Below, in pieces: positions 1-9,462 of a DNA stretch of 64,000 nucleotides (positions within the stretch are counted from its first letter, which is position 1; each line of letters opens with the position of its first letter). The notes under the pieces were generated by a model. It did no database searches, had not been told where the DNA came from, and saw only the letters and a program-made list of their open reading frames with translations. The stretch comes from Scytonematopsis contorta HA4267-MV1 (GTDB taxonomy: Bacteria > Cyanobacteriota > Cyanobacteriia > Cyanobacteriales > Nostocaceae): positions 36,030 to 100,029 of the forward strand of contig JAHHIC010000044.1 in assembly GCA_019359035.1 (NCBI GenBank), read 5' to 3'. The position numbers and the translations under genes are program-made.

Positions 1-265
1 TCTTTGGAATTAATTATTTATTCTTTAGCTATAGTTCCAACTAATGCAAAAACAAACATCTATCTTAAGAAATAGCAAAATTTATAAATATATTATCTTT
101 TACTAATTAATTTATACTATAAGATACATATAAAAATCATACTTATGATTAATAAAAGCCTAACTATAGAAAGATGATTTTTCAAAATACAATAAATATT
201 TAATTTTTTTTAAACATCCCTTTGCAAAGAATAAATCAAAGGATATAACATACAATAGTTAATAG
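1..265. other. AT-rich upstream region, no gene seen
   Basis: Very AT-rich sequence with no convincing coding frame. An in-frame stop (TAG at 263-265) lies just before the sensor kinase frame, so the part of the first PAS domain expected upstream is not encoded here. Confidence 0.5.
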
Positions 266-289
266 TTGATTTGCCTCTCAAATACGCTT

Positions 290-3040
290 ATGTCCGAAGG
301 AATGGTGTTTCAGCTAGCTGATGGCAGTGTAGAAATGTGTAACGCGAACGCCAAAAGTATTTTGGGGCTTTCGATTGAGCAGATACAGGGATGGGCTTCC
401 ACTGATAGTATCTGGCAAACTATTCATGAAGATGGTTCACCCTTTCCCGGAGAAACTCATCCGGCAATTATTTCTTTGGGAACAGGTAAACCATGTTTAA
501 ACGTGGTCATGGGTCTGTACAAACCTAATGGAGAGTTAACTTGGATTTCGATTAACTCACAGCCCATATTTCGCAATGGCGAATCTACCCCCTACGCAGT
601 TCTATCATCGTTTACTGATATTACTGAGCAAGAAAAAGGGCAAAATAAATACTACTTGGGAACAAAAGATAATCAATTAAACCAAGTAGCAGAAAATAAA
701 AATATTGAGTTTAAGATAAATTTTTGGGGAGAAACACGAGATATACTAGTAGCCTTACAAGAAAGTGAAGAGCGACTAAATGCGATTATTAATAATTCAT
801 CAGCAGTAATTTACGTCAAAGATATCCAAGGACGGTATTTTTTGGTCAATCGTCAGTTTGAATTACTGTTCTACATAACCAACAAAGAAGTTCAAGGTAA
901 AACTGTTTGGGATATTTTCCCTCAAGAAGTAGCAAAAGCAGTAAGAGCAAACGACGAGCAGGTGCTAGAAAGTGGAACTCTCCTGCAATTTGAGGAGACA
1001 GTTTTTATTAATGGTGAAATGCGTACTTATATCGCAGACAAATTTCTTTTATATAATGCAAATGGACTACCTTACGCTATCTGTGGTATTTCTACTGATA
1101 TTACAGAGCGTAAACGTTTTGAAAATTCACTGCGTCGTAGCGAAAGGCTCTACCGCACTATTGTTGACAATTTGCCCAATGGGTCTGCCATGTTATTTGA
1201 CCGGGAACTCCGTTATCTAGTGGCTGGAGGTTTAGGGTTAGATGCAGTTGGTATGACTAAAGAGGACTTTGAAGGCAAAACTATTTGGCAGGTTTTACCA
1301 GAAGAGACTTGTGCAGTTATTGAACCACTGTACCGACAAGCACTAGCTGGGGAAGCAAGCGTCACAGAAATTCTTTTTGCTGAACGTTTATACGTGACTC
1401 ATCTCCTCCCAGTGCGAGATGAACAACAAAACGTCATCGCTGGATTTTCAATAACACAAGATATTACCGAGAGTAAACAAGCAGAAGTCGCTTTAAAACA
1501 AAGCGATTTAGACTTCCGGACTTTAGCGGACACCATGCCACAAATGTTTTGGACTGCTCAACCGAATGGTTGGCTGGATTATTACAACCAACGTTGGTAC
1601 GAATATACGGGTATGACTTGGGAGCAAACTCAAGGTTGGGGTTGGAAACCCATACTACACCCAGATGACCTACAAAGATGTTTGGATGTTTGGAATGAGT
1701 CAATTTCTACAGGAAAACCATACCAAATCGAGTATCGCTTCCTGCGAGCTAGTGACAGACAATATCGTTGGCATCTTGGTCGTGCTTTCCCCTTACGCAA
1801 TGAAAAGGGAGAAATTGTTAAATGGTTTGGTTCCAATACGGATATAGATGATAAAAAACGTACAGAAGAAAATCTGAGAAATGCTCTAAAACAAGCACAA
1901 GCAGCTCGCGAAGAAGCAGAGAGAGCAAACCGCATAAAAGATGAATTTCTCGCTGTTCTTTCTCATGAACTTCGTACCCCACTTAATCCAATTTTAGGTT
2001 GGGCTAAACTACTTAAAGATGGAAGGTTAAACGCAAAAAAAGCGGCTGAAGCACTGAATATAATTGAGCGTAATGCTAAGTTACAAGTTGAATTAATTGA
2101 AGACTTGTTAGATGTTTCACGCATTCTCAGGGGTAAACTTGTTCTAAATATTTCTACGATTGAAATAGAATCAATTGTTACACAAGCCTTAGATACAATA
2201 CGTTTAGCCGCAGAAACCAGAGCAATTAAAATTCAAACTATCTTTGAAGCTGATGTCGGACAAGTAACAGGAGACCCAGCACGCTTACAACAAATTGTCT
2301 GGAATCTTTTGTCTAATGCTGTTAAGTTTACACCTAATGGCGGACGGGTAGAAATAAGTTTAAAGCGTATTGACTCTAACGCTCAAATTAGAGTTAGTGA
2401 TACGGGTAAAGGAATTAGTTCCAAATTTTTACCGAGTATATTTGATTATTTTTCTCAAGAAGATGGCACAATCACAAGACAATTTGGGGGATTAGGATTA
2501 GGGTTACCTATTGTCCGTAATTTAGTAGAATTGCACGGTGGTACTATCGAAGTTAATAGCCCAGGTGTAGGAAAGGGAGCCACTTTTACCGTCATGTTGC
2601 CGCTAGCTATTAATAATACAAAAACTATGGGGGATAATCAACAAGAAGATGCATCTTTAGACTTAAGCGGTATAAGGATTTTAGTTGTAGATGATGACCC
2701 TGATTCGCGAGAATTTATTAGTTTTGCGCTGGAAATGTATGGAGCAGAAGTTACCACCGCATCATCAGTATCGGAAGCACTGCAAACCCTTGGGGAATTA
2801 AAGCCAGATGTTTTGGTAAGTGATATTGGAATGCCTCAGATGGATGGCTACGAGTTTTTGCGGCAAATTAGAAAATGGACAGCTGAACAAGGAGGATTAA
2901 TTCCCGCAATAGCCCTCACAGCTTATGCTGGAGAATTTGACCAACGACAGGCTGTTGCGGCTGGTTTCCAAATGCACATATCAAAACCTGTAGAACCGGA
3001 TGCTTTAGCTGCAGCTATTATGAAGCTGAAAATATCTTAG
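290..3040 (+). CDS. multi-PAS hybrid sensor histidine kinase with C-terminal receiver
   Basis: Cytoplasmic-looking hybrid two-component kinase of about 916-924 residues with no clear membrane segment. Four PAS domains (roughly residues 1-120, 165-285, 290-405, 415-535) precede a HisKA dimerisation domain with the H-box SHELRTP near residue 565. A HATPase_c domain follows, with N-box NLLSNAVKF, G1 DTGKGIS and G2 GGLGLGL. The receiver (about 805-922) has the acidic pair DDD, the phospho-acceptor Asp in VSDIGMP and the KP motif. It should autophosphorylate and pass phosphate to its own receiver; the signal is unknown. The frame opens at TTG 266, but the ATG at 290 is a better start. The first PAS domain begins abruptly at EGMVFQLADG and lacks its usual N-terminal helix, so the gene may be 5' truncated. 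Confidence 0.85.
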   Translation: MSEGMVFQLADGSVEMCNANAKSILGLSIEQIQGWASTDSIWQTIHEDGSPFPGETHPAIISLGTGKPCLNVVMGLYKPNGELTWISINSQPIFRNGESTPYAVLSSFTDITEQEKGQNKYYLGTKDNQLNQVAENKNIEFKINFWGETRDILVALQESEERLNAIINNSSAVIYVKDIQGRYFLVNRQFELLFYITNKEVQGKTVWDIFPQEVAKAVRANDEQVLESGTLLQFEETVFINGEMRTYIADKFLLYNANGLPYAICGISTDITERKRFENSLRRSERLYRTIVDNLPNGSAMLFDRELRYLVAGGLGLDAVGMTKEDFEGKTIWQVLPEETCAVIEPLYRQALAGEASVTEILFAERLYVTHLLPVRDEQQNVIAGFSITQDITESKQAEVALKQSDLDFRTLADTMPQMFWTAQPNGWLDYYNQRWYEYTGMTWEQTQGWGWKPILHPDDLQRCLDVWNESISTGKPYQIEYRFLRASDRQYRWHLGRAFPLRNEKGEIVKWFGSNTDIDDKKRTEENLRNALKQAQAAREEAERANRIKDEFLAVLSHELRTPLNPILGWAKLLKDGRLNAKKAAEALNIIERNAKLQVELIEDLLDVSRILRGKLVLNISTIEIESIVTQALDTIRLAAETRAIKIQTIFEADVGQVTGDPARLQQIVWNLLSNAVKFTPNGGRVEISLKRIDSNAQIRVSDTGKGISSKFLPSIFDYFSQEDGTITRQFGGLGLGLPIVRNLVELHGGTIEVNSPGVGKGATFTVMLPLAINNTKTMGDNQQEDASLDLSGIRILVVDDDPDSREFISFALEMYGAEVTTASSVSEALQTLGELKPDVLVSDIGMPQMDGYEFLRQIRKWTAEQGGLIPAIALTAYAGEFDQRQAVAAGFQMHISKPVEPDALAAAIMKLKIS

Positions 3041-3468
3041 CAATATTCTGTAGAGACGTGGAGACGTTACATGTAAAGTCTCTACGCTATGACCATAAAA
3101 AATATAAAGCTTAATTCGTACCAAAAGCCAGCGATTAAAATCGCTGTCTAAAAGCTAAAGTCCTCTAAAAGAGGACTAATAATAGGGTTTTTAGAGCTTA
3201 ATCATTATTTTATAAACATCCTCTAACAGTCAGGAAATTAACCAGTAATATCATGTCCGGTAGTACGACTATAATTAAATATTCTTAAATTCTTTGCGTC
3301 TTGGCGTCTTTGCGTGAGTTTTATTATGGGTATGTAAGCGGACATGATATAATGCAAAACTTATTTTCTTATGCATTGTCAAAAGTCCACCAGAGTTGGT
3401 GGAGATGGTGAGGGAAGATATAGCACAAATGAGCCAAAATTACAAACTGTAAAATAGTCGTATTTACC
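3041..3468. other. intergenic region with dispersed repeats
   Basis: About 430 bases without a gene. It holds an imperfect 'GTAGAGACG...CGTCTCTAC'-type palindrome (about 3051-3088), a half copy of the AAAGTCCTCT/AGAGGACT hairpin repeat (3123-3179) that recurs elsewhere in the window, and a TCTTTGCGTCTTGGCGTCTT simple repeat around 3290-3320. I see nothing that looks coding. Confidence 0.6.
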
Positions 3469-4143
3469 ATGAATAACATTATCGATTTATCCTTTCCCGT
3501 AATTGGAACCGAGTTATGGGCCGACCACAATCATCGTCTCTGTGCAGCTATTTGTACGAAACTTCCAAAGTTACACGACCTAAATCGGCTAGCAATTAAT
3601 ACAATCACGGGTATTCCCGATAAACAAGGCAAAATTATTCTGACAAGTCAATCAAGATTGTTGTTAAGACTTCCAGTTGAGGCTATATCTCAAGTCTATC
3701 AGTTAGCTGGTGAAACTCTGAATATTGGTGGTTGTGCTATCAAACTAGGTAATCCAGAACTTCAGACTTTAAAACCCGCAGAGTCACTTAAAGCAAGGCT
3801 TGTGGTCATCAAAGGATACACCGAACCAGGAGAGTTTCTTGGTGCTGCATATCGACAATTGCAAAAACTAGAAATTAATGCAAATATTGGTATCCCCGCA
3901 AACGAAAAGGGAGAACCAAAGCGCTTAACTCTGACAATTAGGAAAAAAATTGGAGATGAGATTAAAGATTATATAATTGTTGGTTTTAGTGTTATTGTTT
4001 ACGATTTAAGTGCAGATGATTCAATTAAATTACAGATTCATGGTTTAGGTGATAAGCGTCGTCTTGGTTGCGGTATTTTTTATCCTAATGTGGCAGTTTA
4101 TCGGGGTAGAGGAGAATCTCATACAGAAACTATTGTTAGCTAA
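3469..4143 (+). CDS. cas6: CRISPR-associated endoribonuclease Cas6 (Cmx6/Myxan-like)
   Basis: A 224-residue RAMP-fold protein resembling Cas6 of the Myxan (Dev/Cmx) branch of type I systems. These enzymes cut the CRISPR transcript at the repeat hairpin to release crRNAs. The start FPVIGTELWADHNHRLCAAI and the C-terminal glycine-rich loop GDKRRLGCGIFYP are typical of the family, and the length is normal. A His in the N-terminal part (DHNHR) is a candidate catalytic residue. It is the only cas gene of the locus that reads full length without a frameshift. It lies upstream of a cas8/cas7 remnant and cas5, with a vestige of the cas3 3' end in between (about 4190-4240). Since the repeats of both arrays keep the same 3' handle, it could still process them, but that is inference. 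Confidence 0.85.
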   Translation: MNNIIDLSFPVIGTELWADHNHRLCAAICTKLPKLHDLNRLAINTITGIPDKQGKIILTSQSRLLLRLPVEAISQVYQLAGETLNIGGCAIKLGNPELQTLKPAESLKARLVVIKGYTEPGEFLGAAYRQLQKLEINANIGIPANEKGEPKRLTLTIRKKIGDEIKDYIIVGFSVIVYDLSADDSIKLQIHGLGDKRRLGCGIFYPNVAVYRGRGESHTETIVS

Positions 4144-4240
4144 AATTCATTCAGAAGACAGTAAAATACTCACCGTTGAGTAACATTTATTTAGCAATTG
4201 CTGATAAGAGTTTATATTGTTCAAAAAAAGGTTTTGAGGA

Positions 4241-4807
4241 ATGGAAGAGTTAGAAATTATCTATGAATTAGCGAAGCTACCATCTCCACAACATCGTGCT
4301 GGTTTAGCTGGTTTAGTTTTAATGGTGCAATATTTACCCAATGTCCAGCATTTACTTCCTCAACGAGAAGGAGCAATTATTGAACTGCAAAACTACAATG
4401 AATTTGGTGTTACGCTACGTCTAAATTTAGAAGGATTGAAAATGCTTTTTGATTTGGCTTACCAAGCTTATGAGGAGGAAAGGTCAACAGAAACAAAAAT
4501 TAAAAAATATGACCGCGTGGAAGAAGTAGAGGTCTTAGATAAAAAAGATAAAAGTAAAAGCACTTACGGTTTTGATGAGTCTGGCAATTTTGGAGATTTA
4601 AAACGCTTGGGTAAAGTCGGTACAGATGAATGCGATTTACCTGGTAACGAGTTTTGGGTTGGTGGTGAAATTGTTCGCAATATGGAACCTGAAGAGAAAA
4701 CCCGACTTGATGATGCTGGTGTTCATCTTTATGCAAACCCCGAACAGCTATTTAATGCTTTAGCAGATGCCTTTTTGCTCAGTGATAAATTGCCCAGTGA
4801 TAAATAA
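4241..4807 (+). pseudogene. in-frame cas8 (Cmx1) N-terminus / cas7 (DevR) C-terminus fusion remnant
   Basis: A 188-residue frame that looks like two cas genes joined by an internal deletion. Residues 1 to about 110 resemble the start of Cas8a1/Cmx1 (IIYELAK...HRAGLAGLVLMVQYL), whose family members are several hundred residues long. The last 60 or so residues (NEFWVGGEIVRNMEPEEK...GVHLYANPEQ) resemble the C-terminal end of a Cas7 backbone subunit. A short linker rich in K, D and E connects them. A 1-base TAATG overlap with cas5 keeps the translational coupling expected after cas7. The bases just before the start (4190-4240) match the 3' end of the cas3 gene near 8340-8380. The ancestral order was therefore probably cas3-cas8-cas7-cas5. 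The protein cannot form a normal Cascade. The assignment of the C-terminal part to Cas7 is less certain than that of the N-terminal part. Confidence 0.65.
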
Positions 4808-5534
4808 TGAGTGATTCACAAAACACAGAAATTATAGAGCTTTTTTTACACATTAAAGCTCCCTTTGCTTCCTTTCGTCCCTTTCAATCAGGTTCCTACC
4901 GTTCTACTACACCTGTACCTTCTCCATCAGCAGTGTACGGTATATTACTCAATATTGCAGGTATCGAACAAAGGACTGAGTTTACAGCACCCATTACTCT
5001 GATTCGTGATGATTTACCAGAAATAGAAATTGCGATCGCCCAAATTTACCAAGCAGAATCCAAAACCGAAACAGCAATACTCAGTCAGCAGTTACACCAA
5101 TACCTGTTGGTGCATCCGGTGCAGAATTAGCCCAAAAAACCTACGGGTCAAAATATTGGATAGCACCAGTACGACGAGAAGTTTTAGTTAACCTAAACAT
5201 ATTGGTAGGTATGAGAGCAGAAAAATGGCTTTATGACCGAATCATCCAAGGTTTAAACGGAGAACTAGACGAACCTCGGTATGGATTACCATTTGCAGGT
5301 GATAACAATTTTCTGTTTGATTCAATAGAAATAGTAGAAAATTTGCCAATGGCACGTTGGTATAAACCCCTGCAAAATACAACCCGTCCCGAACGTGGCA
5401 CTTGCCGGTTAACCCTTTGGATTGACCGTGCTGATAATACTAAAACTCACACTGCAGTATTTGTTGGCAATTTTTACTCAACTCCTCCCAGCGAGGCTTG
5501 GATAAAATTACCGTATAGCAATCCAAGTATTTGA
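4807..5534 (+). pseudogene. cas5: Cas5 (Cmx5/DevS-like), single-base frameshift
   Basis: Two adjacent frames encode the two halves of one Cas5 protein of about 242 residues. The first (4807-5130) gives the Cas5 start LHIKAPFASFRPFQSGSY with PSAVYGILLNIAGIE. The second gives VGASGAELAQK...APVRREVLVNL...RYGLPFAGDNNFL...LTLWIDRAD, the rest of the family. The protein lines up without a gap if one C is restored at about position 5103 (TACCTGTT read as TACCCTGTT), so a 1-base deletion broke the gene. Cas5 normally holds the 5' handle of crRNA in Cascade. Its last codons are followed by a Uma2 gene after a short gap. A vestige of the same 3' end is present near 8495-8611 in the second copy of the locus. 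Confidence 0.8.
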
Positions 5535-5561
5535 AAAACTTACTCAAAGGGAAGCTTAAAA

Positions 5562-6119
5562 ATGCCCCAAACTAAAACCCAACTGACTCTCGAAGAATTT
5601 TTTGCCCTTCCAGAAAGCGATATTACCTACGAACTTGTCGATGGCCAAGCTCAACCCAAAATGTCACCCAAACGTTTTCATTCCAGATTAACTCTTGCTC
5701 TCAGCTTGCTTCTCACACAATCGGCACAAAATCGTGGTGAGGTAGGTATTGAATGGGCAGTAACCCTAACCCGCAACGGTAAAGACTGGGTTCCTATACC
5801 GGATTTGCTTTACATATCCTACTCCCGCCTTCCCGATGATACGATTACAGATGAGGCTTGTCCTGTTCCTCCAGATTTGGTTATCGAAATTATCTCACCT
5901 GAACAAACTTTTGCACAAATGACCGAAAAAGCTGCCGATTATCTGACCGCAGGAGTTTTAAGAGTTTGGGTTGTGGATGCAAAAGCAAAAGCCATAACTA
6001 TTTTTTATCCTGATGCACCACTACAAACCAAAAGAGGTAACGATAGTTTAGCTGATTTCTTCCTTGAAGGGTTGCAACTCACACCTCAACAAATTTTCCA
6101 ACAAGCCGGAATCCCTTAA
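5562..6119 (+). CDS. Uma2 family restriction-endonuclease-like protein, copy 1
   Basis: A 185-residue Uma2/DUF820 protein with the PD-(D/E)XK nuclease fold common in cyanobacteria. Visible features are TLEEFFALPESDITYELVDG at the N-terminus, a central PIPDLLYISYSR with the conserved Asp, and VPPDLVIEIISPE ... VWVVDAKAKAI, carrying the E-x-I and D-x-K type acidic/basic residues. It sits 27 bases after cas5 and directly before the CRISPR leader. It is closely similar to the second Uma2 gene at 8638, and both hold the same position before a leader and array. This shows they were duplicated with the locus. The function of the family is unproven. A role in CRISPR biology is only suggested by position. 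Confidence 0.85.
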   Translation: MPQTKTQLTLEEFFALPESDITYELVDGQAQPKMSPKRFHSRLTLALSLLLTQSAQNRGEVGIEWAVTLTRNGKDWVPIPDLLYISYSRLPDDTITDEACPVPPDLVIEIISPEQTFAQMTEKAADYLTAGVLRVWVVDAKAKAITIFYPDAPLQTKRGNDSLADFFLEGLQLTPQQIFQQAGIP

Positions 6120-6389
6120 TTGTTTGAAAATGCAAGCACCTGTGACTGTTGAGTTTGTAAAAGAAGATTTGATAGCTCAAAGGCTTGCAAATAGTCAGTT
6201 TGGGGATTATTGAGGGGCTTCATGATGCTTGCAAAATATTCAAAGCCTTTTGGGATAAGGGTTGTACTTGGTGAAGCTAGGTTGAAATTGAGGGGAAATT
6301 GAGAAATTTTGTTCTTTTGTTGTTTTTTGTAGGAGGTGCTTGTAAATTTGACGTAGAGTATTTATTGGCTAAAGTTTTCAGCGGTCGCT
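6120..6389 (+). promoter_or_regulatory. CRISPR leader, array 1
   Basis: Roughly 270 bases without coding potential between the Uma2 stop and the first repeat. The segment is closely similar along its whole length to 9193-9462, which precedes the second array (for example both begin TGTTTGAAAATGCAAGCACC). Its position opposite the degenerate last repeat marks it as the leader, so the array is transcribed on the plus strand. Confidence 0.75.
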
Positions 6390-7142
6390 GTGTTTTGACC
6401 TTTGATACCGTAAGGTGTTGACCACCTCACCTCTCTCATTCATCAAGCCAATAAGGCTTATCGTGTTTTGACCTTTGATACCGTAAGGTGTTGACCACAA
6501 CCACGGAGATAACGAACGAATGTTATCGTTTATGTGTTTTGACCTTTGATACCGTAAGGTGTTGACCACAATATAAGAAGCGTCACCCTCAAGACGAAGA
6601 AGAAGTGTTTTGACCTTTGATACCGTAAGGTGTTGACCACCTGCTAGAGGTGCAGCGAGAGTTGCGGAAGAATCAGAGTGTTTTGACCTTTGATACCGTA
6701 AGGTGTTGACCACAATCCAGAATTAATTCGAGCAATCACACCCTTAATGCTGTGTTTTGACCTTTGATACCGTAAGGTGTTGACCACATGAGTTTACTGG
6801 GTTTTCGGTAGCCGAATTAATTAGTGTTTTGACCTTTGATACCGTAAGGTGTTGACCACAATTTAGCTGTGTAGCGTTGCACAGTAAAACACTAAAGTGT
6901 TTTGACCTTTGATACCGTAAGGTGTTGACCACGAACTGATTGTAAAAGAAAATACGGTTTTGAAGTGTGTTTTGACCTTTGATACCGTAAGGTGTTGACC
7001 ACGGAGTAGCGAGCGCTCGACAGAGGATAGATGATAGTGTTTTGACCTTTGATACCGTAAGGTGTTGACCACGACCCAATCGAATTTAAAAAGAAGTGGC
7101 AACTGTGTGTTTTGACCTCTGATACCGTAAGGTGTTGACCAG
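6390..7142 (+). CRISPR. CRISPR array 1: 11 repeats, 10 spacers
   Basis: Eleven 36-base repeats start at 6390, 6463, 6534, 6605, 6678, 6752, 6824, 6897, 6967, 7037 and 7107. The repeat begins GTGTTTTGACCTTTGATACC and ends GTAAGGTGTTGACCAC. Spacers are 34-38 bases and all differ. The first ten repeats read identically. The last (7107-7142) has T13 changed to C and the final C changed to G, the usual sign of the leader-distal end. Each repeat can form a short hairpin ACCTT/AAGGT followed by the 9-base tail GTTGACCAC, which suits Cas6 cleavage in this orientation. No spacer obviously matches other sequence in this window. Confidence 0.97.
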
Positions 7143-7177
7143 ACCACTGTCAGTTTATCAAAGTAGAGAAAAATATT

Positions 7178-8382
7178 ATGTTGAAACATCTATTAGCAAA
7201 AAGTTATCGAGAAGACGGTGAAAAACTTACTGTCGAGCAACATTTGGTAGATACACATGATGCCGCTTTAGCAATATTTAAGGGAAGGATATTAATCAAT
7301 TGGTGTCGTTTTTTTCGGGTTAAAGATGCTGATATTTTTTTGAGTCATTTACAAATAGCAGCTTTATTTCATGATATTGGTAAAGCAAATGCTGAGTTTT
7401 ATGCAGCAGTCCTCAAAAAACTCAAGCAGCAAACCCTGCGTCATGAATGGCTGAGTACTTTTGTTTTACACTTACCTAGCGTTCGCTCGTGGTTAGAAAA
7501 TAGCAAACTAAATTTAGATTTGGAGGTGATTACAGCAGCAGTATTGAGCCACCATTTAAAAGCTAGTTATAAAGATTGGGGTCAACCTCGTCCAACATAT
7601 GTCAAAGAATTTCAATTGTATTTAAACCACCCAGAGGTGACAAATATCTTCAAAAAAATTGGAAATATTGCACAGATTGAAGGCTTACCTCATGATTTAC
7701 CCGATAAATGGGTTGAGAATTCATTCGATTTACCCTCAAAGATAGACAAGAACGCCATCGAGAAACGATTGCAGCGTTTGCTTATGAAAAGGGAGAACGA
7801 AAGCCAGCGATTGCTGTGACCACTCAAGTCTGTGAGATGTCTTTAGATTTAGATGCAGATGTTTTAATTACTGAACTCGCTCCAATTTCCTCACTTGTAC
7901 AAAGGTTTGGTCGTTCTAACCGCCATCTTTCTCGTGGCAAAGATTTTCGTGCCAAAGTATTAGTTTATGAACCTAAGAATATCAGACCCTATGCAACAAA
8001 TGAATTAGAAGCATCAAGAAAATTTATTAACTATATAAAAGGAGAAAAAATTAGTCAAGCACAATTAGCTCAAGCATTAGAAAAATACTCCCCAGCAGAG
8101 CCATTTGCAGATGGTAGTAGTCAATTTTTACAAGGTGATTATTGGGCAACTTCTAAAAATTTTCGCGATACAAATGATTATTCAGTAGATGCTATTCTCA
8201 GTAGCGATTTACAAGTAGTAGAAAAATTAATTGAGCACAAGAAACCCTACGACGGTTATATAGTTCCCATACCCAAACGACTAGCAATATGGAAATGGAA
8301 AGGTCGCCCAGAAAAATTATCAAATTATTTAGCAATCGCAGATGAGAGTTTATATTGTTCAAGAAGGGGTTTTGGGGAATAG
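7178..8382 (+). pseudogene. cas3: Cas3 nuclease-helicase with internal deletion and frameshift
   Basis: The 5' frame (7178-7819) carries the HD nuclease domain, with AALFHDIGKAN near residue 65 and the later SHH motif. The 3' part is read in another frame. It starts by at least 7717 (RFTLKDRQERHRETIAAF, KPAIAVTTQVCEMSLDLDAD) and holds helicase motif V/VI, including VQRFGRSNR, and the C-terminal domain to 8382. The central helicase core with Walker A and DEAH box, several hundred residues in intact Cas3, is missing. The junction is near 7718-7730 and also shifts frame. The protein should unwind and degrade target DNA, but here it cannot be functional. The stop is immediately followed by a decayed cas8 start. 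The gene follows array 1 by 35 bases. Confidence 0.85.
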
Positions 8383-8611
8383 AAGAGTTAGAAATTATCT
8401 ATCAATCAGCGGAATTACGAAATGCACAACATAGTGTTTATTTAGTCAATTGAGTTTTAGTTGTAGGTATTATGCTATGTTGAATTTGTCGCTGTAGATT
8501 GACCGCACTGATAGTACCAAAACTCACACCGGAGTGTTTGTTAGCAATTTTTACTCAACTCGAACCAACGAGTATTGGATAAAATTACTATATGGCAATC
8601 CAAGTAGCTAA
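8377..8611 (+). pseudogene. vestige of cas8 5' end joined to cas5 3' end (second locus copy)
   Basis: The first about 85 bases repeat the cas8 start at 4238-4325 (GAAGAGTTAGAAATTATCTA), but the start codon ATG has become ATA and stops follow. From about 8495 the sequence matches the 3' end of cas5 at 5425-5534, with readable fragments for TKTHT and FYSTRTNE. Everything between, including all of cas7, is gone. This is a deletion scar of the duplicated cas8-cas7-cas5 block. Confidence 0.75.
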
Positions 8612-8637
8612 AAACCTATTTAAAGGTAAATCTAAAA

Positions 8638-9192
8638 ATGACCCAAATCAAAACTCAACTCTCCCTTGAAGAATTTTTTGCCCTTCCATCCGTCGATATT
8701 ACCTACGAACTCGTTGATGGCGAAGCCAAACCCAAAATGTCACCAAAACGCTTTCATTCCAGATTAACTGGCGCACTTTACACTCTTCTCATTCAATTGG
8801 CGCAAAATCGTGGTGAGGTAGGTATCGAATGGGCAGTCACCTTAACACGCAATGGTAAAAGTTGGGTTCCTATACCCGACTTACTTTATGTCTCTTACTC
8901 CCGTCTTCCCGATACTATCACAGACGAAGCTTGTCCAGTTCCCCCTGATTTGGTGATTGAAATTATCTCACCAGACCAAACTTTTGCAGAAATGACTGAA
9001 AAAGCTACCGATTATCTGACCGCAGGAGTTATGAGAGTTTGGGTTGTGGATACGAAAGCTAAAGCTATCACTATTTTTTATCCTGATGCACTACCACAAA
9101 CTAAAAGAGGTAATGATAGTTTAGCCGATTCCATACTCGAAGGCTTACAACTGACACCTCAACAAATTTTTCAACAAGCCGGAATCCCTTAA
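8638..9192 (+). CDS. Uma2 family restriction-endonuclease-like protein, copy 2
   Basis: A 184-residue Uma2/DUF820 protein, nearly the same as the copy at 5562. It has the N-terminal LSLEEFFALPSVDITYELVDG, the central PIPDLLYVSYSR and the VPPDLVIEIISPD...WVVDTKAKAI core. One residue is lost relative to copy 1 (SRLPDTITD against SRLPDDTITD). It precedes the second leader and array exactly as copy 1 precedes the first. Most differences are conservative and the reading frame is intact while the neighbouring cas genes are broken. This hints that Uma2 is kept under selection independent of interference, or that it decays more slowly; the sequence alone cannot decide. Confidence 0.85.
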   Translation: MTQIKTQLSLEEFFALPSVDITYELVDGEAKPKMSPKRFHSRLTGALYTLLIQLAQNRGEVGIEWAVTLTRNGKSWVPIPDLLYVSYSRLPDTITDEACPVPPDLVIEIISPDQTFAEMTEKATDYLTAGVMRVWVVDTKAKAITIFYPDALPQTKRGNDSLADSILEGLQLTPQQIFQQAGIP

Positions 9193-9462
9193 TTGTTTGA
9201 AAATGCAAGCACCTGTGGCTGTTGAGTTTGTAAAAGTAGGTTTGAGAACTCAAAGGTTTGCAAATAAAGAGTTTGGGGATTATTGAAGGGCTTTATGATG
9301 CTTGCAAAATTTTCAAAGCCTTTGGAGGTAAGGGTTGTACTTGATGAGGCTAAGTTGAAATGGAAGGAAAGTTGAGAAATTTTGTTCTTTTATTGATTTT
9401 TGGAGGAGGTGCTTGTAAATTTGATGTAGAGCATTTGCTAGTTAAACCTTTCAGCCGTCGCC
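9193..9462 (+). promoter_or_regulatory. CRISPR leader, array 2
   Basis: Non-coding stretch before the second array, alignable end to end with 6120-6389. Shared blocks include ATGATGCTTGCAAAAT and GAGAAATTTTGTTCTTTT. The shared leader supports duplication of the whole locus rather than two independent arrays. Confidence 0.75.

Noticed and set aside
6378..7189. Three minus-strand open frames of about 110 codons across the CRISPR array
   Set aside because: They translate the CRISPR repeat over and over (VNTLRYQRSKH units) and are by-products of repeats without stops.
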